A DNA stretch of 42,190 nucleotides from Candidatus Dadabacteria bacterium CSP1-2. GTDB taxonomy: Bacteria > Desulfobacterota_D > UBA1144 > Nemesobacterales > CSP1-2. Shown piece by piece: positions 6,596 to 15,340 of this stretch (within the stretch, counting starts at the first letter, position 1; each line of letters starts with the position of its first letter). The notes beneath the pieces were generated by a model, which did not search any database, was not told where the DNA came from, and saw only the letters and a program-made list of their open reading frames with translations. Made by a program: the position numbers and the translations under genes. The stretch is taken from positions 3,855-46,044 of the forward strand of contig LDXN01000016.1 of assembly GCA_001443445.1 (NCBI GenBank), in the 5' to 3' direction.

Positions 6596-8824
6596 CTATT
6601 TCCCCGCCCACTCACATCTTTCTATTAAATCAATTGCATATTCTTTAAGAACCCTATTTGGTTCTAAATCAACAATAAATTGAAACCTTTTTATTGCGCC
6701 CTCGTAATCCCCTGTTGCAAAAAGAGAAACCCCAAGAAGTTGCAGGTTGTCCATCTCCAAGCTCTCTGAAGGAAGTCCTAATGACTCGGATTCGATAAGG
6801 TAAGAAGCAGCCAATTTATAATCCCTTTTAGAGTAAAAGATTTTTCCAAGCAAATAATAAGATGGGGAGTAATCTGGAAAATCCCTAATTATTTCTTCAA
6901 GTATCACTGCCTGATATAGCTTTTCTCTAGTGCTGAAATACTCTCGGATTTTCTTTTCTATATCATTGCCACTTGAAATGGCATTAAGCTTTATTTCAAT
7001 CTCCCTCTTTACATCTTCTGGGAGCGGCTTTCCAAGTAATGACTCAAAAACAGATTTCGCTTCTAGAACCCTACCTCTTTGCAATAGAACATTACCCCGA
7101 AGATTCTCAAGGATGTTTTTATCAACCTCTGGAAGTGTTTGTGAATTATTAATCAGATCGATGAGCTCATTGTAACCCTTATTGTAATAGTAAGCGTACG
7201 CTAGACCCGCAATAAGCACGGGATCACTTTTGTTAAGATTTAGGGCGTCAAGAAAATACCCTCTTGCTTCATAGTAGTTCTCATCCTTATATGCTTTGAT
7301 ACCTTTATCAGCCAATTCCGCAATTCTTCTTGGACATCTACCTTGAAAAATACTCGGTTGGCTGAATTTATACCAAGCTAACGCAAGAAGCTTATCAGGA
7401 ATGTAAATTCCATCTAAAAATTTCTTCCACTCCGATACCAATTCATCTACGCTCTTTCCATAGACCGAAAAGTCCCCCATCCTGTAAAGGGTTTTAAATT
7501 TTTCAATTCCGTAACTATCTATCAAATAACGGACAAAGGAACCCATAGTCGTGTAGCTTTTAGCCGGAGGTGCATACCAAAATCCAATCCCAATAATCTC
7601 TCTAATATCAGGAGCTGTGTTAGTCTTAATCATCGCCTCTGCCCACTGGTGCGGCGTATAACCATCTCCATCCCAGTCAGAAGCGACAGCAAGACCTTCT
7701 ACCAACCCTAACTTAGGGCTAATTCTTAGGAACCTCGTTCCAAACTCAGAGGACATAACATGTGTGAGTTCATGTTTTAGCAAATGGTCTGGAAAAACAT
7801 CGTAGACTAGATGAATCTCTTTATGGATTGGATTGGCAATTGTTGTCTCCCCCGCCCCAATAACCCTTTTTCTCGTCTCGTTGTCAGGATAGATATAGGA
7901 ACGGATTTTGTCGTTTAAATTAACTTGAAGGAATTCTTTTAATTGGTAGTATCTCCATTCATGATCGTTTGCAATTAATGAAATTGAATTGGCTTCAGTC
8001 GTACCGGGTTTGAAGTAAATTACAAAGTGCTCTGTTTCTACAGAACCTGTAAGAATATTATCTGTTATATATTTTCTGGTATAGCTAATTCCAAGCTCCT
8101 CTTCTTTTATTTCTGTTATAATCAATATAAGAATCAATATAAAAAGAGCTAATAAATCCCATGCCTTTAATACTTTAAATTTAATCCCTCGTATAACCCC
8201 TAGAATAGTCAATAAAAAAAGACCCCAACACACAGTAATCAATCTATAGACAACAAGAGTAAAGGTTATCGGGATTGATTCATCGTAAAGGGGACCTGGA
8301 AAAAATCCGAAAACAGCGTTAAAAGAAAAGATCTGCGGGTCATTGTAGAGTTTCCAGAGAGAGTAACAAATAATCGCGATAAGTATAAATGAGCCAAATA
8401 GAAATCCCCTTTTTGAGAAAAGGCTTCCAATGAGAAGACCGAGGGACGAAGAGAAAAACACTGTGACAACAGGTATGAGAACGTAGAAGATCGCTCCCTC
8501 TTTTATATAACAGTCGTCCTTGATACTAGAACTCAAGAGTCCGATAACGAAAGGAATGGCAAGTAAAAGAAAGTCCAGAACAAATATGGACGATACTAGA
8601 TCAGCAAATCTTCTTTCTCTTATAAACCTCTCCCTAAAGTCAAGGTTTACAAATTCAGCAGAGATAAAGACTGAGATAAAGGAAGCTATAAATGCTATCG
8701 TAACAGAGAACTCAAATCCCAGAGATCCGATAAGTGGAAAGAAGGTTAGCAATACGGAAATTAAAACTATTAAAGCAAGTGAGATAAGGGCTTTTTTTGA
8801 AAATAATATCTCGATAAGAGACAT
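6596..8824 (-). CDS. Membrane-anchored gluzincin-like metalloprotease with TPR repeats
   Basis: Large protein of 742 residues in three parts. Residues 1-240 contain about seven hydrophobic segments with the look of an ABC-type permease domain. Residues 260-470 form a peptidase-like domain with HELTH at 351-355 and VEGLA at 375-379, so His351, His355 and Glu376 make a gluzincin-type zinc site with Glu352 as base. Residues about 500-742 contain TPR-like helical repeats, such as YEARGYFLDALNLNKSDP and YEGAIKRFQFIVDLEPN. The ATG at 8824 has only a weak ribosome-binding site. The protease domain probably faces the periplasm. The neighbours give no clue to the substrate, and no named family was recognised. 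Confidence 0.8.
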   Translation of the reverse strand: MSLIEILFSKKALISLALIVLISVLLTFFPLIGSLGFEFSVTIAFIASFISVFISAEFVNLDFRERFIRERRFADLVSSIFVLDFLLLAIPFVIGLLSSSIKDDCYIKEGAIFYVLIPVVTVFFSSSLGLLIGSLFSKRGFLFGSFILIAIICYSLWKLYNDPQIFSFNAVFGFFPGPLYDESIPITFTLVVYRLITVCWGLFLLTILGVIRGIKFKVLKAWDLLALFILILILIITEIKEEELGISYTRKYITDNILTGSVETEHFVIYFKPGTTEANSISLIANDHEWRYYQLKEFLQVNLNDKIRSYIYPDNETRKRVIGAGETTIANPIHKEIHLVYDVFPDHLLKHELTHVMSSEFGTRFLRISPKLGLVEGLAVASDWDGDGYTPHQWAEAMIKTNTAPDIREIIGIGFWYAPPAKSYTTMGSFVRYLIDSYGIEKFKTLYRMGDFSVYGKSVDELVSEWKKFLDGIYIPDKLLALAWYKFSQPSIFQGRCPRRIAELADKGIKAYKDENYYEARGYFLDALNLNKSDPVLIAGLAYAYYYNKGYNELIDLINNSQTLPEVDKNILENLRGNVLLQRGRVLEAKSVFESLLGKPLPEDVKREIEIKLNAISSGNDIEKKIREYFSTREKLYQAVILEEIIRDFPDYSPSYYLLGKIFYSKRDYKLAASYLIESESLGLPSESLEMDNLQLLGVSLFATGDYEGAIKRFQFIVDLEPNRVLKEYAIDLIERCEWAGK

Positions 8825-8885
8825 GAAACCTACTTATTTAACATTTAACAATAGTATTAACATTAACATCATTATGTCTACTCAT

Positions 8886-8994
8886 GTAGGGGCACATTGC
8901 AAAGTGTTCCTAGTCAAATCTAGGACAGGAATACCTTGCCTTTTTAAGGTAGAATCTTGATAAATCTGGATAGGCGGGATTTTCTAATCCCGTC
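8886..8994. repeat. Two REP-like hairpins between divergent genes
   Basis: GTAG at 8886 heads an imperfect GGGGCACATT/AAAGTGTTCC hairpin. At 8973-8994 an ATAG precedes GGCGGGATT-loop-AATCCCGTC. Both lie between the divergent metalloprotease and acyl-CoA ligase genes and may share space with their promoters, which I could not define. Confidence 0.6.
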
Positions 8995-9077
8995 TGATAC
9001 TGAGAATCTAATCTTGTTGTTAAACAGGCTTACTAGCATGGGTTTTAAAACAAGAAAAAAGTAGCCAGAATTTAGAA

Positions 9078-10766
9078 ATGGAACAAAGGATCTGGCATAA
9101 AAATTACGACACAGGTGTACCAACCGCTCTCAAATACCCACAGATTCCAGTCTTTAAACTACTGGAGAACTCTGCACAGAGCTATCCACAAAGAGATGCA
9201 CTAATATTTTTGGGCAAAAGGATCAATTATAGCCAGCTTCTTAATCTTTCAAATCAATTTGCATCCTCTCTAGTCAAATTAGGGATAAAAAAAGGAGAGC
9301 GAATTGCGCTATACCTTCCAAATACCCCTCACATGATTATAGCCTTTTACGGTGCTTTAAAAGCCGGAGCCATTGTAGTTAATACAAACCCACTTTATAC
9401 AGAAAGAGAGCTTGAATACCAGTTAAAGGACACCGGTGCAGATTCCATTGTAACCTTAGATTTAAAACTCACCCTATCAAAAGTAAAGGCAGTCAAGGAT
9501 AAAATTCAATTAAAGCACGTAATAGTAGGAAGCTTGAGTGATTTTCTTCCGTTTCCAAAGAGTATCCTTTACTCGATTGTAAAAAGAAAAGAACTAGAAT
9601 CCATACCATACTCGAAGGGTTATCATAGATTCACAGATCAGCTAAGAGATAACACTCAACCTCCTCAAGCAGATGTTCAACCTGATGACACTGCCATGCT
9701 TCAGTATACAGGTGGAACAACAGGGATATCTAAAGGCGCTGAACTTACTCACAAGAATTTGGTTACTAACGCATTTCAAATTCGATGCTGGGGAGAAGAT
9801 GTGTTTATAGATGGGGAAGAAACAATACTTACCGTTCTTCCATGTTACCATGTCTATGCGATGACCGTATGTATGAATCTTGGTATGATGATTGGAGCGA
9901 CACTACTGCTTCTCCCTAGATTTAATCTCAAAGAAGTCTTGGATACGATAAAAAAATACCGCCCTACTATATTCCCCGGTGTCCCCACAATATATACAGC
10001 CATTTCAAATCATCCTGAGGTCAAAAATTACGGAGTTGATTCAATAAAGCTTTGTCTCTGTGGTGGGGCACCATTACCGATTGAGCTTCTTGATAGGTTT
10101 GAGAATCTGACAGGAGCAAAAATCCTAGAGGCTTATGGGCTCTCTGAAGCATCACCTGCGACCCATGCAAATCCTTTCATAGGTAGACGCGAAATTGGAA
10201 CAGTCGGTCTCCCCGTTCCGGATACAGATGCAAAGATTGTTGATTTAGAAAGCGGAGAAAAAGAAGTACTTGCTGGAGAACCTGGTGAGCTTATAGTCAA
10301 GGGACCACAGGTTATGAAAGGCTACTGGAACCGTCCAGATGAAACAGCTCAAGTATTAAAAGATGGCTGGCTCTTCACAGGCGACATAGCCAAGATGAAT
10401 GAAGATGGTTATTTTTCGATTGTCGACAGAAAAAAGGAGATGATAATCTCAGGAGGCTATAACGTTTATCCAAGAGAGGTAGAAGAGGTTCTCTATGTGC
10501 ATCCAAAGGTGCTCGAAGCTGCTGTAATCGGTGTTCCCGATTCATATAGAGGTGAGTATGCAAAGGCTTTTGTCGTAGCAAAATCGGGAGAGGAAGTAAC
10601 AGAGAGTGAGATTATTCTTTTCTGCAAAGAAAGACTCGCCCCGTTTAAGGTCCCTAAGGTTGTAGAGTTTAGAACCTCTCTCCCAAAAAGTACAGTTGGA
10701 AAGGTCCTAAGAAGAGCTCTGAGGGAAGAGGAACTTAAGAAAGCAGGTAATCCCAATCTTAAATGA
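9078..10766 (+). CDS. Long-chain fatty acyl-CoA ligase (AMP-forming)
   Basis: Activates fatty acids to acyl-AMP and then acyl-CoA. At 562 residues it has the length of FadD-type enzymes. Motifs in order are: the P-loop-like YTGGTTGISKG (210-220), the A5 motif YGLSEASP (353-360), WLFTGDIA (431-438) followed by the hinge RKKEMIISGGYNVYPREVE, and the catalytic C-terminal Lys542 in KSTVGK. There is no signal peptide. The ATG at 9078 lacks a clear Shine-Dalgarno sequence. It stands alone on the plus strand between repeat clusters. Chain length cannot be inferred. A second, shorter AMP-forming ligase lies at 36.9-38.4 kb. Confidence 0.93.
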   Translation: MEQRIWHKNYDTGVPTALKYPQIPVFKLLENSAQSYPQRDALIFLGKRINYSQLLNLSNQFASSLVKLGIKKGERIALYLPNTPHMIIAFYGALKAGAIVVNTNPLYTERELEYQLKDTGADSIVTLDLKLTLSKVKAVKDKIQLKHVIVGSLSDFLPFPKSILYSIVKRKELESIPYSKGYHRFTDQLRDNTQPPQADVQPDDTAMLQYTGGTTGISKGAELTHKNLVTNAFQIRCWGEDVFIDGEETILTVLPCYHVYAMTVCMNLGMMIGATLLLLPRFNLKEVLDTIKKYRPTIFPGVPTIYTAISNHPEVKNYGVDSIKLCLCGGAPLPIELLDRFENLTGAKILEAYGLSEASPATHANPFIGRREIGTVGLPVPDTDAKIVDLESGEKEVLAGEPGELIVKGPQVMKGYWNRPDETAQVLKDGWLFTGDIAKMNEDGYFSIVDRKKEMIISGGYNVYPREVEEVLYVHPKVLEAAVIGVPDSYRGEYAKAFVVAKSGEEVTESEIILFCKERLAPFKVPKVVEFRTSLPKSTVGKVLRRALREEELKKAGNPNLK

Positions 10767-11389
10767 AATTTTAACTATTATCGCAGTAGGGATGCCGCTC
10801 CTACGGTGGGGGGAAATATTATTTGTTATCGCGCCTGTAAGGCGCTCTTACAACAATTAACCGTAAAACTCCAGTAGGAGAGGCTTCTAGCCTCGATCAT
10901 GTATTTGTTCCCTACCATAAGCGCACCTGTCCTTAGTGGTTCGATTAAACTCACCATAAGCTCTGTCGAAGGGAAGGCGCTCCTCTACCCAAGGGGCTCA
11001 TAACCTAACCTGTCATACCAGAAATCGGTAATCGGGCATCCATGCTATATTCCTTTATCCGAGGTTGGAAAACCTCGGCTATCGCCCCACCCTAACCCTC
11101 CCCCTTGTTAGAGGGGGAGGGATGGAAGGGGGTGAATATAAACATTCGATAGCAGCGACTTTCCAGTCGCTGATTTTTATAATTAGGAATTTATCGCGCA
11201 TAGTATGTGCTCCTATGATGATGTTGCGATTATTTTTTGATTTTAAATATGTAGCGGCGAACTTTAGTTCGCCATAAATTAAATAGACTAAAGTAGTGCC
11301 CGTTCCCCGAACGGGCACTTATCTGTGGACTGATATAGGCATCAGCCCCTACATTTTGACATTAAAGGGGTTTGTGTTAGAGTGAGTTT
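10767..11389. repeat. Gene-free, REP-rich interval
   Basis: No convincing gene in 623 bases. It holds, in order: minus-strand GTAGGAGCG...GCGATAA units at about 10780-10804 and 10828-10852; a plus-strand GTAGGAG-AGGCT-TCT-AGCCT-CGATC (10873-10896); a TGTCAT...ATCGGGCATC unit (11010-11040); a CGAGGTT-GGAAAA-CCTCGG hairpin (11059-11078); a 10-bp CCCTCCCCCT/AGGGGGAGGG stem (11096-11121); a CAGCGACT-TTCC-AGTCGCTG hairpin (11151-11172); GGCGAAC-TTTA-GTTCGCC (11244-11273); a perfect TGCCCGTTC-CCC-GAACGGGCA hairpin headed by GTAG (11293-11317); and a minus-strand GTAGGGGCTGATGCC unit (11330-11352). Confidence 0.75.
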
Positions 11390-11806
11390 GTGATATTTAG
11401 CGAGAAAATATTTAAGTTAATAATCCCTACGCTTTTGTTTTGTTTAATTTTGGTATTTGGGATTGACATAGATGAAACCAAAAGCGGCGGATGTCCTGAT
11501 GGCACTGTGAAAGTCCCCAATTCCAACCTTTGTATTGAGAAATTGAATCCAACAAGAACCGCTAATTTTAAGGAAATTGCTATGTACTGCCTCTCAAAGA
11601 ATATGGATATTTGTCTAGCTGAACAAATTGTAAAAGCATGTGAAGAAGGTTCTATAAAGGTTCCATCTGATCAAAGCTCGCTATTATTTCTCACATCAAG
11701 CGGAATGTATTTACGTATAACTCCCGATTGTAACCTTGCAAAAACAGGTCCCATCGGCTCTACCGAAAAAGAACAGTTCTTGTGCTGTGATAGACTTGCT
11801 GAATAG
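11390..11806 (+). CDS. Small exported cysteine-rich protein, function unknown
   Basis: Unrecognised 138-residue protein. A hydrophobic segment at residues 8-24 (FKLIIPTLLFCLILVFG) is a signal peptide or anchor. The mature part has eight cysteines (35, 48, 67, 75, 84, 114, 132, 133), an even number that suggests disulfides in the periplasm. The opening CPDGTVKVPNSNLCIEK and closing LCCD segments give the look of a small disulfide-bonded fold. The start is GTG at 11390 with a poor ribosome-binding site. It is followed by copy 2 of the inverted-end repeat. I assign no function. Confidence 0.6.
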   Translation: MIFSEKIFKLIIPTLLFCLILVFGIDIDETKSGGCPDGTVKVPNSNLCIEKLNPTRTANFKEIAMYCLSKNMDICLAEQIVKACEEGSIKVPSDQSSLLFLTSSGMYLRITPDCNLAKTGPIGSTEKEQFLCCDRLAE

Positions 11807-11823
11807 CTTATGGGTAATTATTC

Positions 11824-11973
11824 AGCCACTAAGGCACCAAGACACAAAGAAGGAATATGAGTTTTAACTCAGAAGTTAGGAGCCAGAAGAACAGAGATTT
11901 TCCATGCTTATTTTATTCTGGATTCTAGCTCCTAGTTTCTGAATTCTAAATTCAAACTTCGTGTCTTGTTGGC
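11824..11973 (+). repeat. About 150-bp interspersed element with inverted ends, copy 2
   Basis: Reverse-complement relative of 5683-5841, matching along its whole length with small insertions and deletions. The left end is AGCCACTAAGGCAC; the right end (CTTCGTGTCTTGTTGGCC) is shortened compared with copy 1. It ends about 15 bases before the next start codon, so it supplies that gene's leader and perhaps its promoter context. Confidence 0.75.
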
Positions 11974-11988
11974 CCTATAGTTAAGTTT

Positions 11989-12417
11989 ATGGATACGCAG
12001 GAATTTAAAAAACGAGTTTTAAGAGATAATGTTTTTCCCTTCCTAATCCTATTCTTTCTCTTGACTTCTATAGCAGTAGGAGAGGATTATATCGCCCAAC
12101 TAAAGAACGTGGTTGTGTTAAAGGTTTCCGATGAGCAGTTCCAAATTAAGGGTGAAATAGTAAACAATACAGATAAGGAACTAAAGCGCTTCTCTATAAA
12201 ATGTATAATTTATAACCCATCAGGAGAGGTAGTCGAGGAAGACCAGATTCTGCCCTTTGTTATTCCAATCCCACCCCGCGGCAGTTCCCCTTTTTTACTG
12301 CCGATTAGATATAAACCTAATATGGAAAAGTTCACACTTCAGGTAATTAACCTTGTTGGGAAGGAACTAAGTGTTCACACTGGTGGAAAGCCTTTAGAAT
12401 TTAGTGTTCCTAGATAA
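11989..12417 (+). CDS. Membrane-anchored FxLYD-like protein
   Basis: A 142-residue protein with one N-terminal hydrophobic segment (about residues 16-31, VFPFLILFFLLTSIAV) that acts as signal or anchor. The exported part is a single beta-sandwich-like domain: FQIKGEIVNNTDKELKRFSI, then IIYNPSGEVVEED and IPPRGSSPFLLPI. This pattern resembles FxLYD/DUF3426-type domains found on many exported bacterial proteins with unknown binding partners. The start ATG at 11989 lies just after the repeat element and has no clear Shine-Dalgarno sequence. No enzymatic motif is visible. Confidence 0.65.
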   Translation: MDTQEFKKRVLRDNVFPFLILFFLLTSIAVGEDYIAQLKNVVVLKVSDEQFQIKGEIVNNTDKELKRFSIKCIIYNPSGEVVEEDQILPFVIPIPPRGSSPFLLPIRYKPNMEKFTLQVINLVGKELSVHTGGKPLEFSVPR

Positions 12418-12512
12418 TTTGCGTCTTTAGGCTAAGACAGGCAATTTGACTCTCCGACCCTTCGATACATTCAGAACCCACGGCTCGGTAAGGACCCTTC
12501 ACCCCAGATATA

Positions 12513-12848
12513 TTAAGCGGATAAACATCCGCTCATCCTGAGCCCTGAGCTTAGTCGAAGGGTCGAAGGATGAAACTTACGCGCTAAGCGAGATACCTCA
12601 GCCCAATCTCCGCGCATCAGCGCTTCTTTTTTCTCTCGGCTCCAACCTTTGATCTGCCTTTCACAGGCTAAAGCTTCCTCACGTGAGCAAAATTCCTGAG
12701 AAAATACAAGCACCACAGGTAGCCTTGTAGACGTGTAATTATTGTATTCACCAGCCTGATGTTCTGCTATTCTCTTTTCAAGATTATCTGTATGCCCTGT
12801 GTAGTATGATTTATCAGCGCACCGTAATAAATATACCCAAAAGCTCAT
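12513..12848 (-). CDS. GIY-YIG-domain protein with repeat-derived tail
   Basis: Small stand-alone GIY-YIG nuclease-superfamily protein (UvrC N-terminal-like). The motif appears as VYLLRCADKSYYTGHTDN, followed by LEKRIAEH (Arg26) and ALACERQIKGW with the conserved Glu63. The core covers residues 1-90. Residues about 92-111 (HPSTLRLSSGLRMSGCLSA) are encoded by the interspersed CCTTCGACTAAGCTCAGG repeat, which also provides the stop, so the native C-terminus has been overwritten. The ATG at 12848 is the only sensible start. Such proteins are common and mostly uncharacterised; nuclease activity is not certain. Confidence 0.85.
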   Translation of the reverse strand: MSFWVYLLRCADKSYYTGHTDNLEKRIAEHQAGEYNNYTSTRLPVVLVFSQEFCSREEALACERQIKGWSREKKEALMRGDWAEVSRLARKFHPSTLRLSSGLRMSGCLSA

Positions 12849-12887
12849 ATTTTCTTGATTTCTTCTAATGTAATCGTTTTATGAATA

Positions 12888-12926
12888 CCGTTCGTCCTTC
12901 GACAAGCTCAGGGCGAACGGTTTTTT
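12888..12926 (+). repeat. CTCAGG-family hairpin followed by six T
   Basis: CCGTTCGTCC pairs with GGGCGAACGG (10 bp with one G-T pair) around the widespread TTCGACAAGCTCA loop, and TTTTTT follows at 12921-12926. On the plus strand this has the form of an intrinsic terminator, but the genes on both sides are on the minus strand. It is therefore best called a repeat that could block antisense transcription. Confidence 0.6.
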
Positions 12927-12964
12927 ATTGGCCAATGTGGTTCGTTCAGTTGTATTTAAATTAA

Positions 12965-15340
12965 TCATAGCTTTTTTATTGATTTAGCTACTCCGTTTTC
13001 GACCTCGACTTCAACCTTATTGCAAATAGAAATCCCTTCAAGAAGCTTAGGGTCGATTTTTATTACGTGTTTTTTCAATTTAGCGTCATTAACTGTAATG
13101 GTTCCTGCTTGTGTGTCAATTGACATTATAATTCCAATAATTTTCCCTTGAGTAGACGAGGCAGGACTAGCGATTGCATCCGTACCCGAGCTTGAAGATA
13201 ACCCAACCTGCTGATTAGCACTCACTATTCCATTTGATTCTACTTCTATCAACCTTGATTCTGTTGCCAAATCTATGATCTTCAATCGGTTCTTCAGCTT
13301 TTCATCAAGCCCTAATCGGTCAAATATCAATGGAGATAGGTTTCTAAACCTAAGTCGCACATCAACCTTGAGTGGTCCCTTCGCATCGGGCGGAACTGTA
13401 ATAGGGTAGATTCCTGATCTTGTCTCAAGGGGAGGTATTCCATCTTTAACAAATTTATTTGCCTGACTAGTTAAGAAGACGTCTTCTTCAGTCCCGTCTG
13501 GATTAACTCTAATCATCTCCGACTGAAAGTTGACTAGATATTCATCCAAAGGTGCTGCTTCCAGTTTTACCTCCTGGCTGCAACGGTTACGTAAATCATA
13601 GTTTCCATCCAAGTCACCAGATACAAAAAGCAATTTCCCATCTGAGCCCTTTGCTATTATCTCAACCCATAACTGACGTTCGACAGTAAATCCAGAGGGA
13701 AGGTAGTGCCCCGCACCAACGTTTGTTACATGCACCGCTACTTGAAAATCCGACCCTGTGATTACCGATTTTGGCGCTTCGACCTTCATCTGCGCGCTTG
13801 CTTTATGGAGTTCATAAACCTCCTGCATATATTCCCTCTGAATCCTTTCGGTTTCTGCTGGGTTATTCGGATATGGGAAAAAGTCAACAAGGTGGTAGTC
13901 AACCCCAACCATAGAGTGATTAGAGAGTGGTCTCTCTGGTAAATCAACACCGACCATTATGGCTGCAGTACCCATCACCTTTTTCTGATTAGGTTTGCCA
14001 GGTATTGTCCTCATATGACACTCCTGGCAGGTTATGCCCTTCTTGGCGTAGATGCTGTCTTTCCATTCAGCAAATGTTTCTTCAACCCTGAGTCCTTTGG
14101 GGGTAACAACGTCATGGCAAGATCCGCAAAACTCTGAGGTCTTAAGATAGGTAAATTCCAAGCTCTTATGAAAAGAGTTACGCACCGGTTTAGAATCGCC
14201 ATTAAATCCTGTGCCAAAGATGCCATATTTCGTTCTCCCAGGCTCAAGTGGAAAATCCCCGCTTACAAGCCCGTGGTCTTTTCCAATCGTATGGCAAGAG
14301 TCACACTGGACTCCTAGTACCCCGATAGGGTCTCTTTTATCATTAGGCATAATTGCGTCTTCACCAATTGCAATGCTTACTGGGGCATGACACTTAAAAC
14401 AGAATACCCCGACCTTCCCTTTGCTGTCCTCCTGTACCTTTGCGTTTAGCTCAAAGGCAACAGGGCTTACCTGACCGTATGCGTGCATTGACATTATCCA
14501 CTCATCGTATTGCCTTTGATGGCACTGCCTGCATTCTTGAGGCGATCCAAAATCCGAAGCCGTTGGAGGAAATACCTTAAAGCTATCGTCAAGAATATGT
14601 AGTGGTATCAAAACAATAAGCCCACCAGTCACAACGAGATGCGCAACGAGCCAACCACGAAAAAGCGGTTTATACTTAAGCTGACTCACAGATTGGGCTT
14701 CTAGACTTGCCTTTTGCTCGAGTAAAAGGACCGCCTTTTTAAAATCCTCCTTCTCTTCTTCATGTAAGATCTCACCCTTTGATAAAAGCTCCTCCCAGTA
14801 TTCAGGTTTAGGAGAAAGTGGTGATGGGGTGTTAAGCTCAGAGCCAATTATTTTCTGAAATGGTCTAGACTTTCCTGCCATTAAATCATTTATTGATTTC
14901 TTAACCTCATTCACTTGGGAGATTACTTTATCTTGTTCATTAGCAATTGAGCTAGGAAAGCGTGTGTAGAAGTATCGGCCTACAACTCCAGTAATTATGA
15001 CCAAGGCAAGAAATATCACTGCGGCCGTATTGTAATCCCAACCAAAACGGAACTCAGCGTGCAACGCTATTATGAAAAGTGCCAAGATCCCAAGATATAT
15101 GTGAGCCCAGAGCCAATTATCAAGGCGACCAGGTACCCCTTTAACCACACGTTTACGAAGAGAGTATGTCATCACAAAGAGAATAAGAAGGACTGCTACA
15201 ATACCTAGTAGATAAACAGTTCCCTTTTCCACACCAGGTATAGGTAGGTATGGGGCAAAGCGGTAAACAACCCAAAATATAAACCCAGCTACCAATGTAA
15301 ATAGGGCTAATCTCTTATGCATTTGAGAAATACTACTCAT
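12965..15340 (-). CDS. Membrane dihaem-b-like / pentahaem cytochrome c fusion
   Basis: A 791-residue electron-transfer protein. Five hydrophobic helices (about 11-29, 41-60, 75-97, 104-121, 228-249) carry two His pairs spaced by 14: His80/His94 on helix 3 and His234/His248 on helix 5, the pattern expected for two stacked b haems. Positive residues follow helices 2 and 4, giving N-terminus inside and C-terminus in the periplasm. The exported part has five CxxCH haem-c sites at Cys270, 314, 346, 405 and 438. Beta-rich segments follow, and residues about 732-791 look like a small OB-type domain. A charged loop at 122-227 would face the cytoplasm. The start overlaps the upstream ferredoxin stop (ATGA), with GGGAG eight bases before. 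The role is probably quinone/haem electron transfer; CbcL of Geobacter is an analogy, not an identification. Confidence 0.88.
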   Translation of the reverse strand: MSSISQMHKRLALFTLVAGFIFWVVYRFAPYLPIPGVEKGTVYLLGIVAVLLILFVMTYSLRKRVVKGVPGRLDNWLWAHIYLGILALFIIALHAEFRFGWDYNTAAVIFLALVIITGVVGRYFYTRFPSSIANEQDKVISQVNEVKKSINDLMAGKSRPFQKIIGSELNTPSPLSPKPEYWEELLSKGEILHEEEKEDFKKAVLLLEQKASLEAQSVSQLKYKPLFRGWLVAHLVVTGGLIVLIPLHILDDSFKVFPPTASDFGSPQECRQCHQRQYDEWIMSMHAYGQVSPVAFELNAKVQEDSKGKVGVFCFKCHAPVSIAIGEDAIMPNDKRDPIGVLGVQCDSCHTIGKDHGLVSGDFPLEPGRTKYGIFGTGFNGDSKPVRNSFHKSLEFTYLKTSEFCGSCHDVVTPKGLRVEETFAEWKDSIYAKKGITCQECHMRTIPGKPNQKKVMGTAAIMVGVDLPERPLSNHSMVGVDYHLVDFFPYPNNPAETERIQREYMQEVYELHKASAQMKVEAPKSVITGSDFQVAVHVTNVGAGHYLPSGFTVERQLWVEIIAKGSDGKLLFVSGDLDGNYDLRNRCSQEVKLEAAPLDEYLVNFQSEMIRVNPDGTEEDVFLTSQANKFVKDGIPPLETRSGIYPITVPPDAKGPLKVDVRLRFRNLSPLIFDRLGLDEKLKNRLKIIDLATESRLIEVESNGIVSANQQVGLSSSSGTDAIASPASSTQGKIIGIIMSIDTQAGTITVNDAKLKKHVIKIDPKLLEGISICNKVEVEVENGVAKSIKKL

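Noticed and set aside
11065-11318. 70- and 79-codon ORFs on both strands
   Set aside because: They translate REP-like palindromes and have no protein-like features.
12888-12926. Intrinsic terminator for a gene
   Set aside because: The T-run is on the plus strand while both neighbouring genes are on the minus strand; kept as a repeat.
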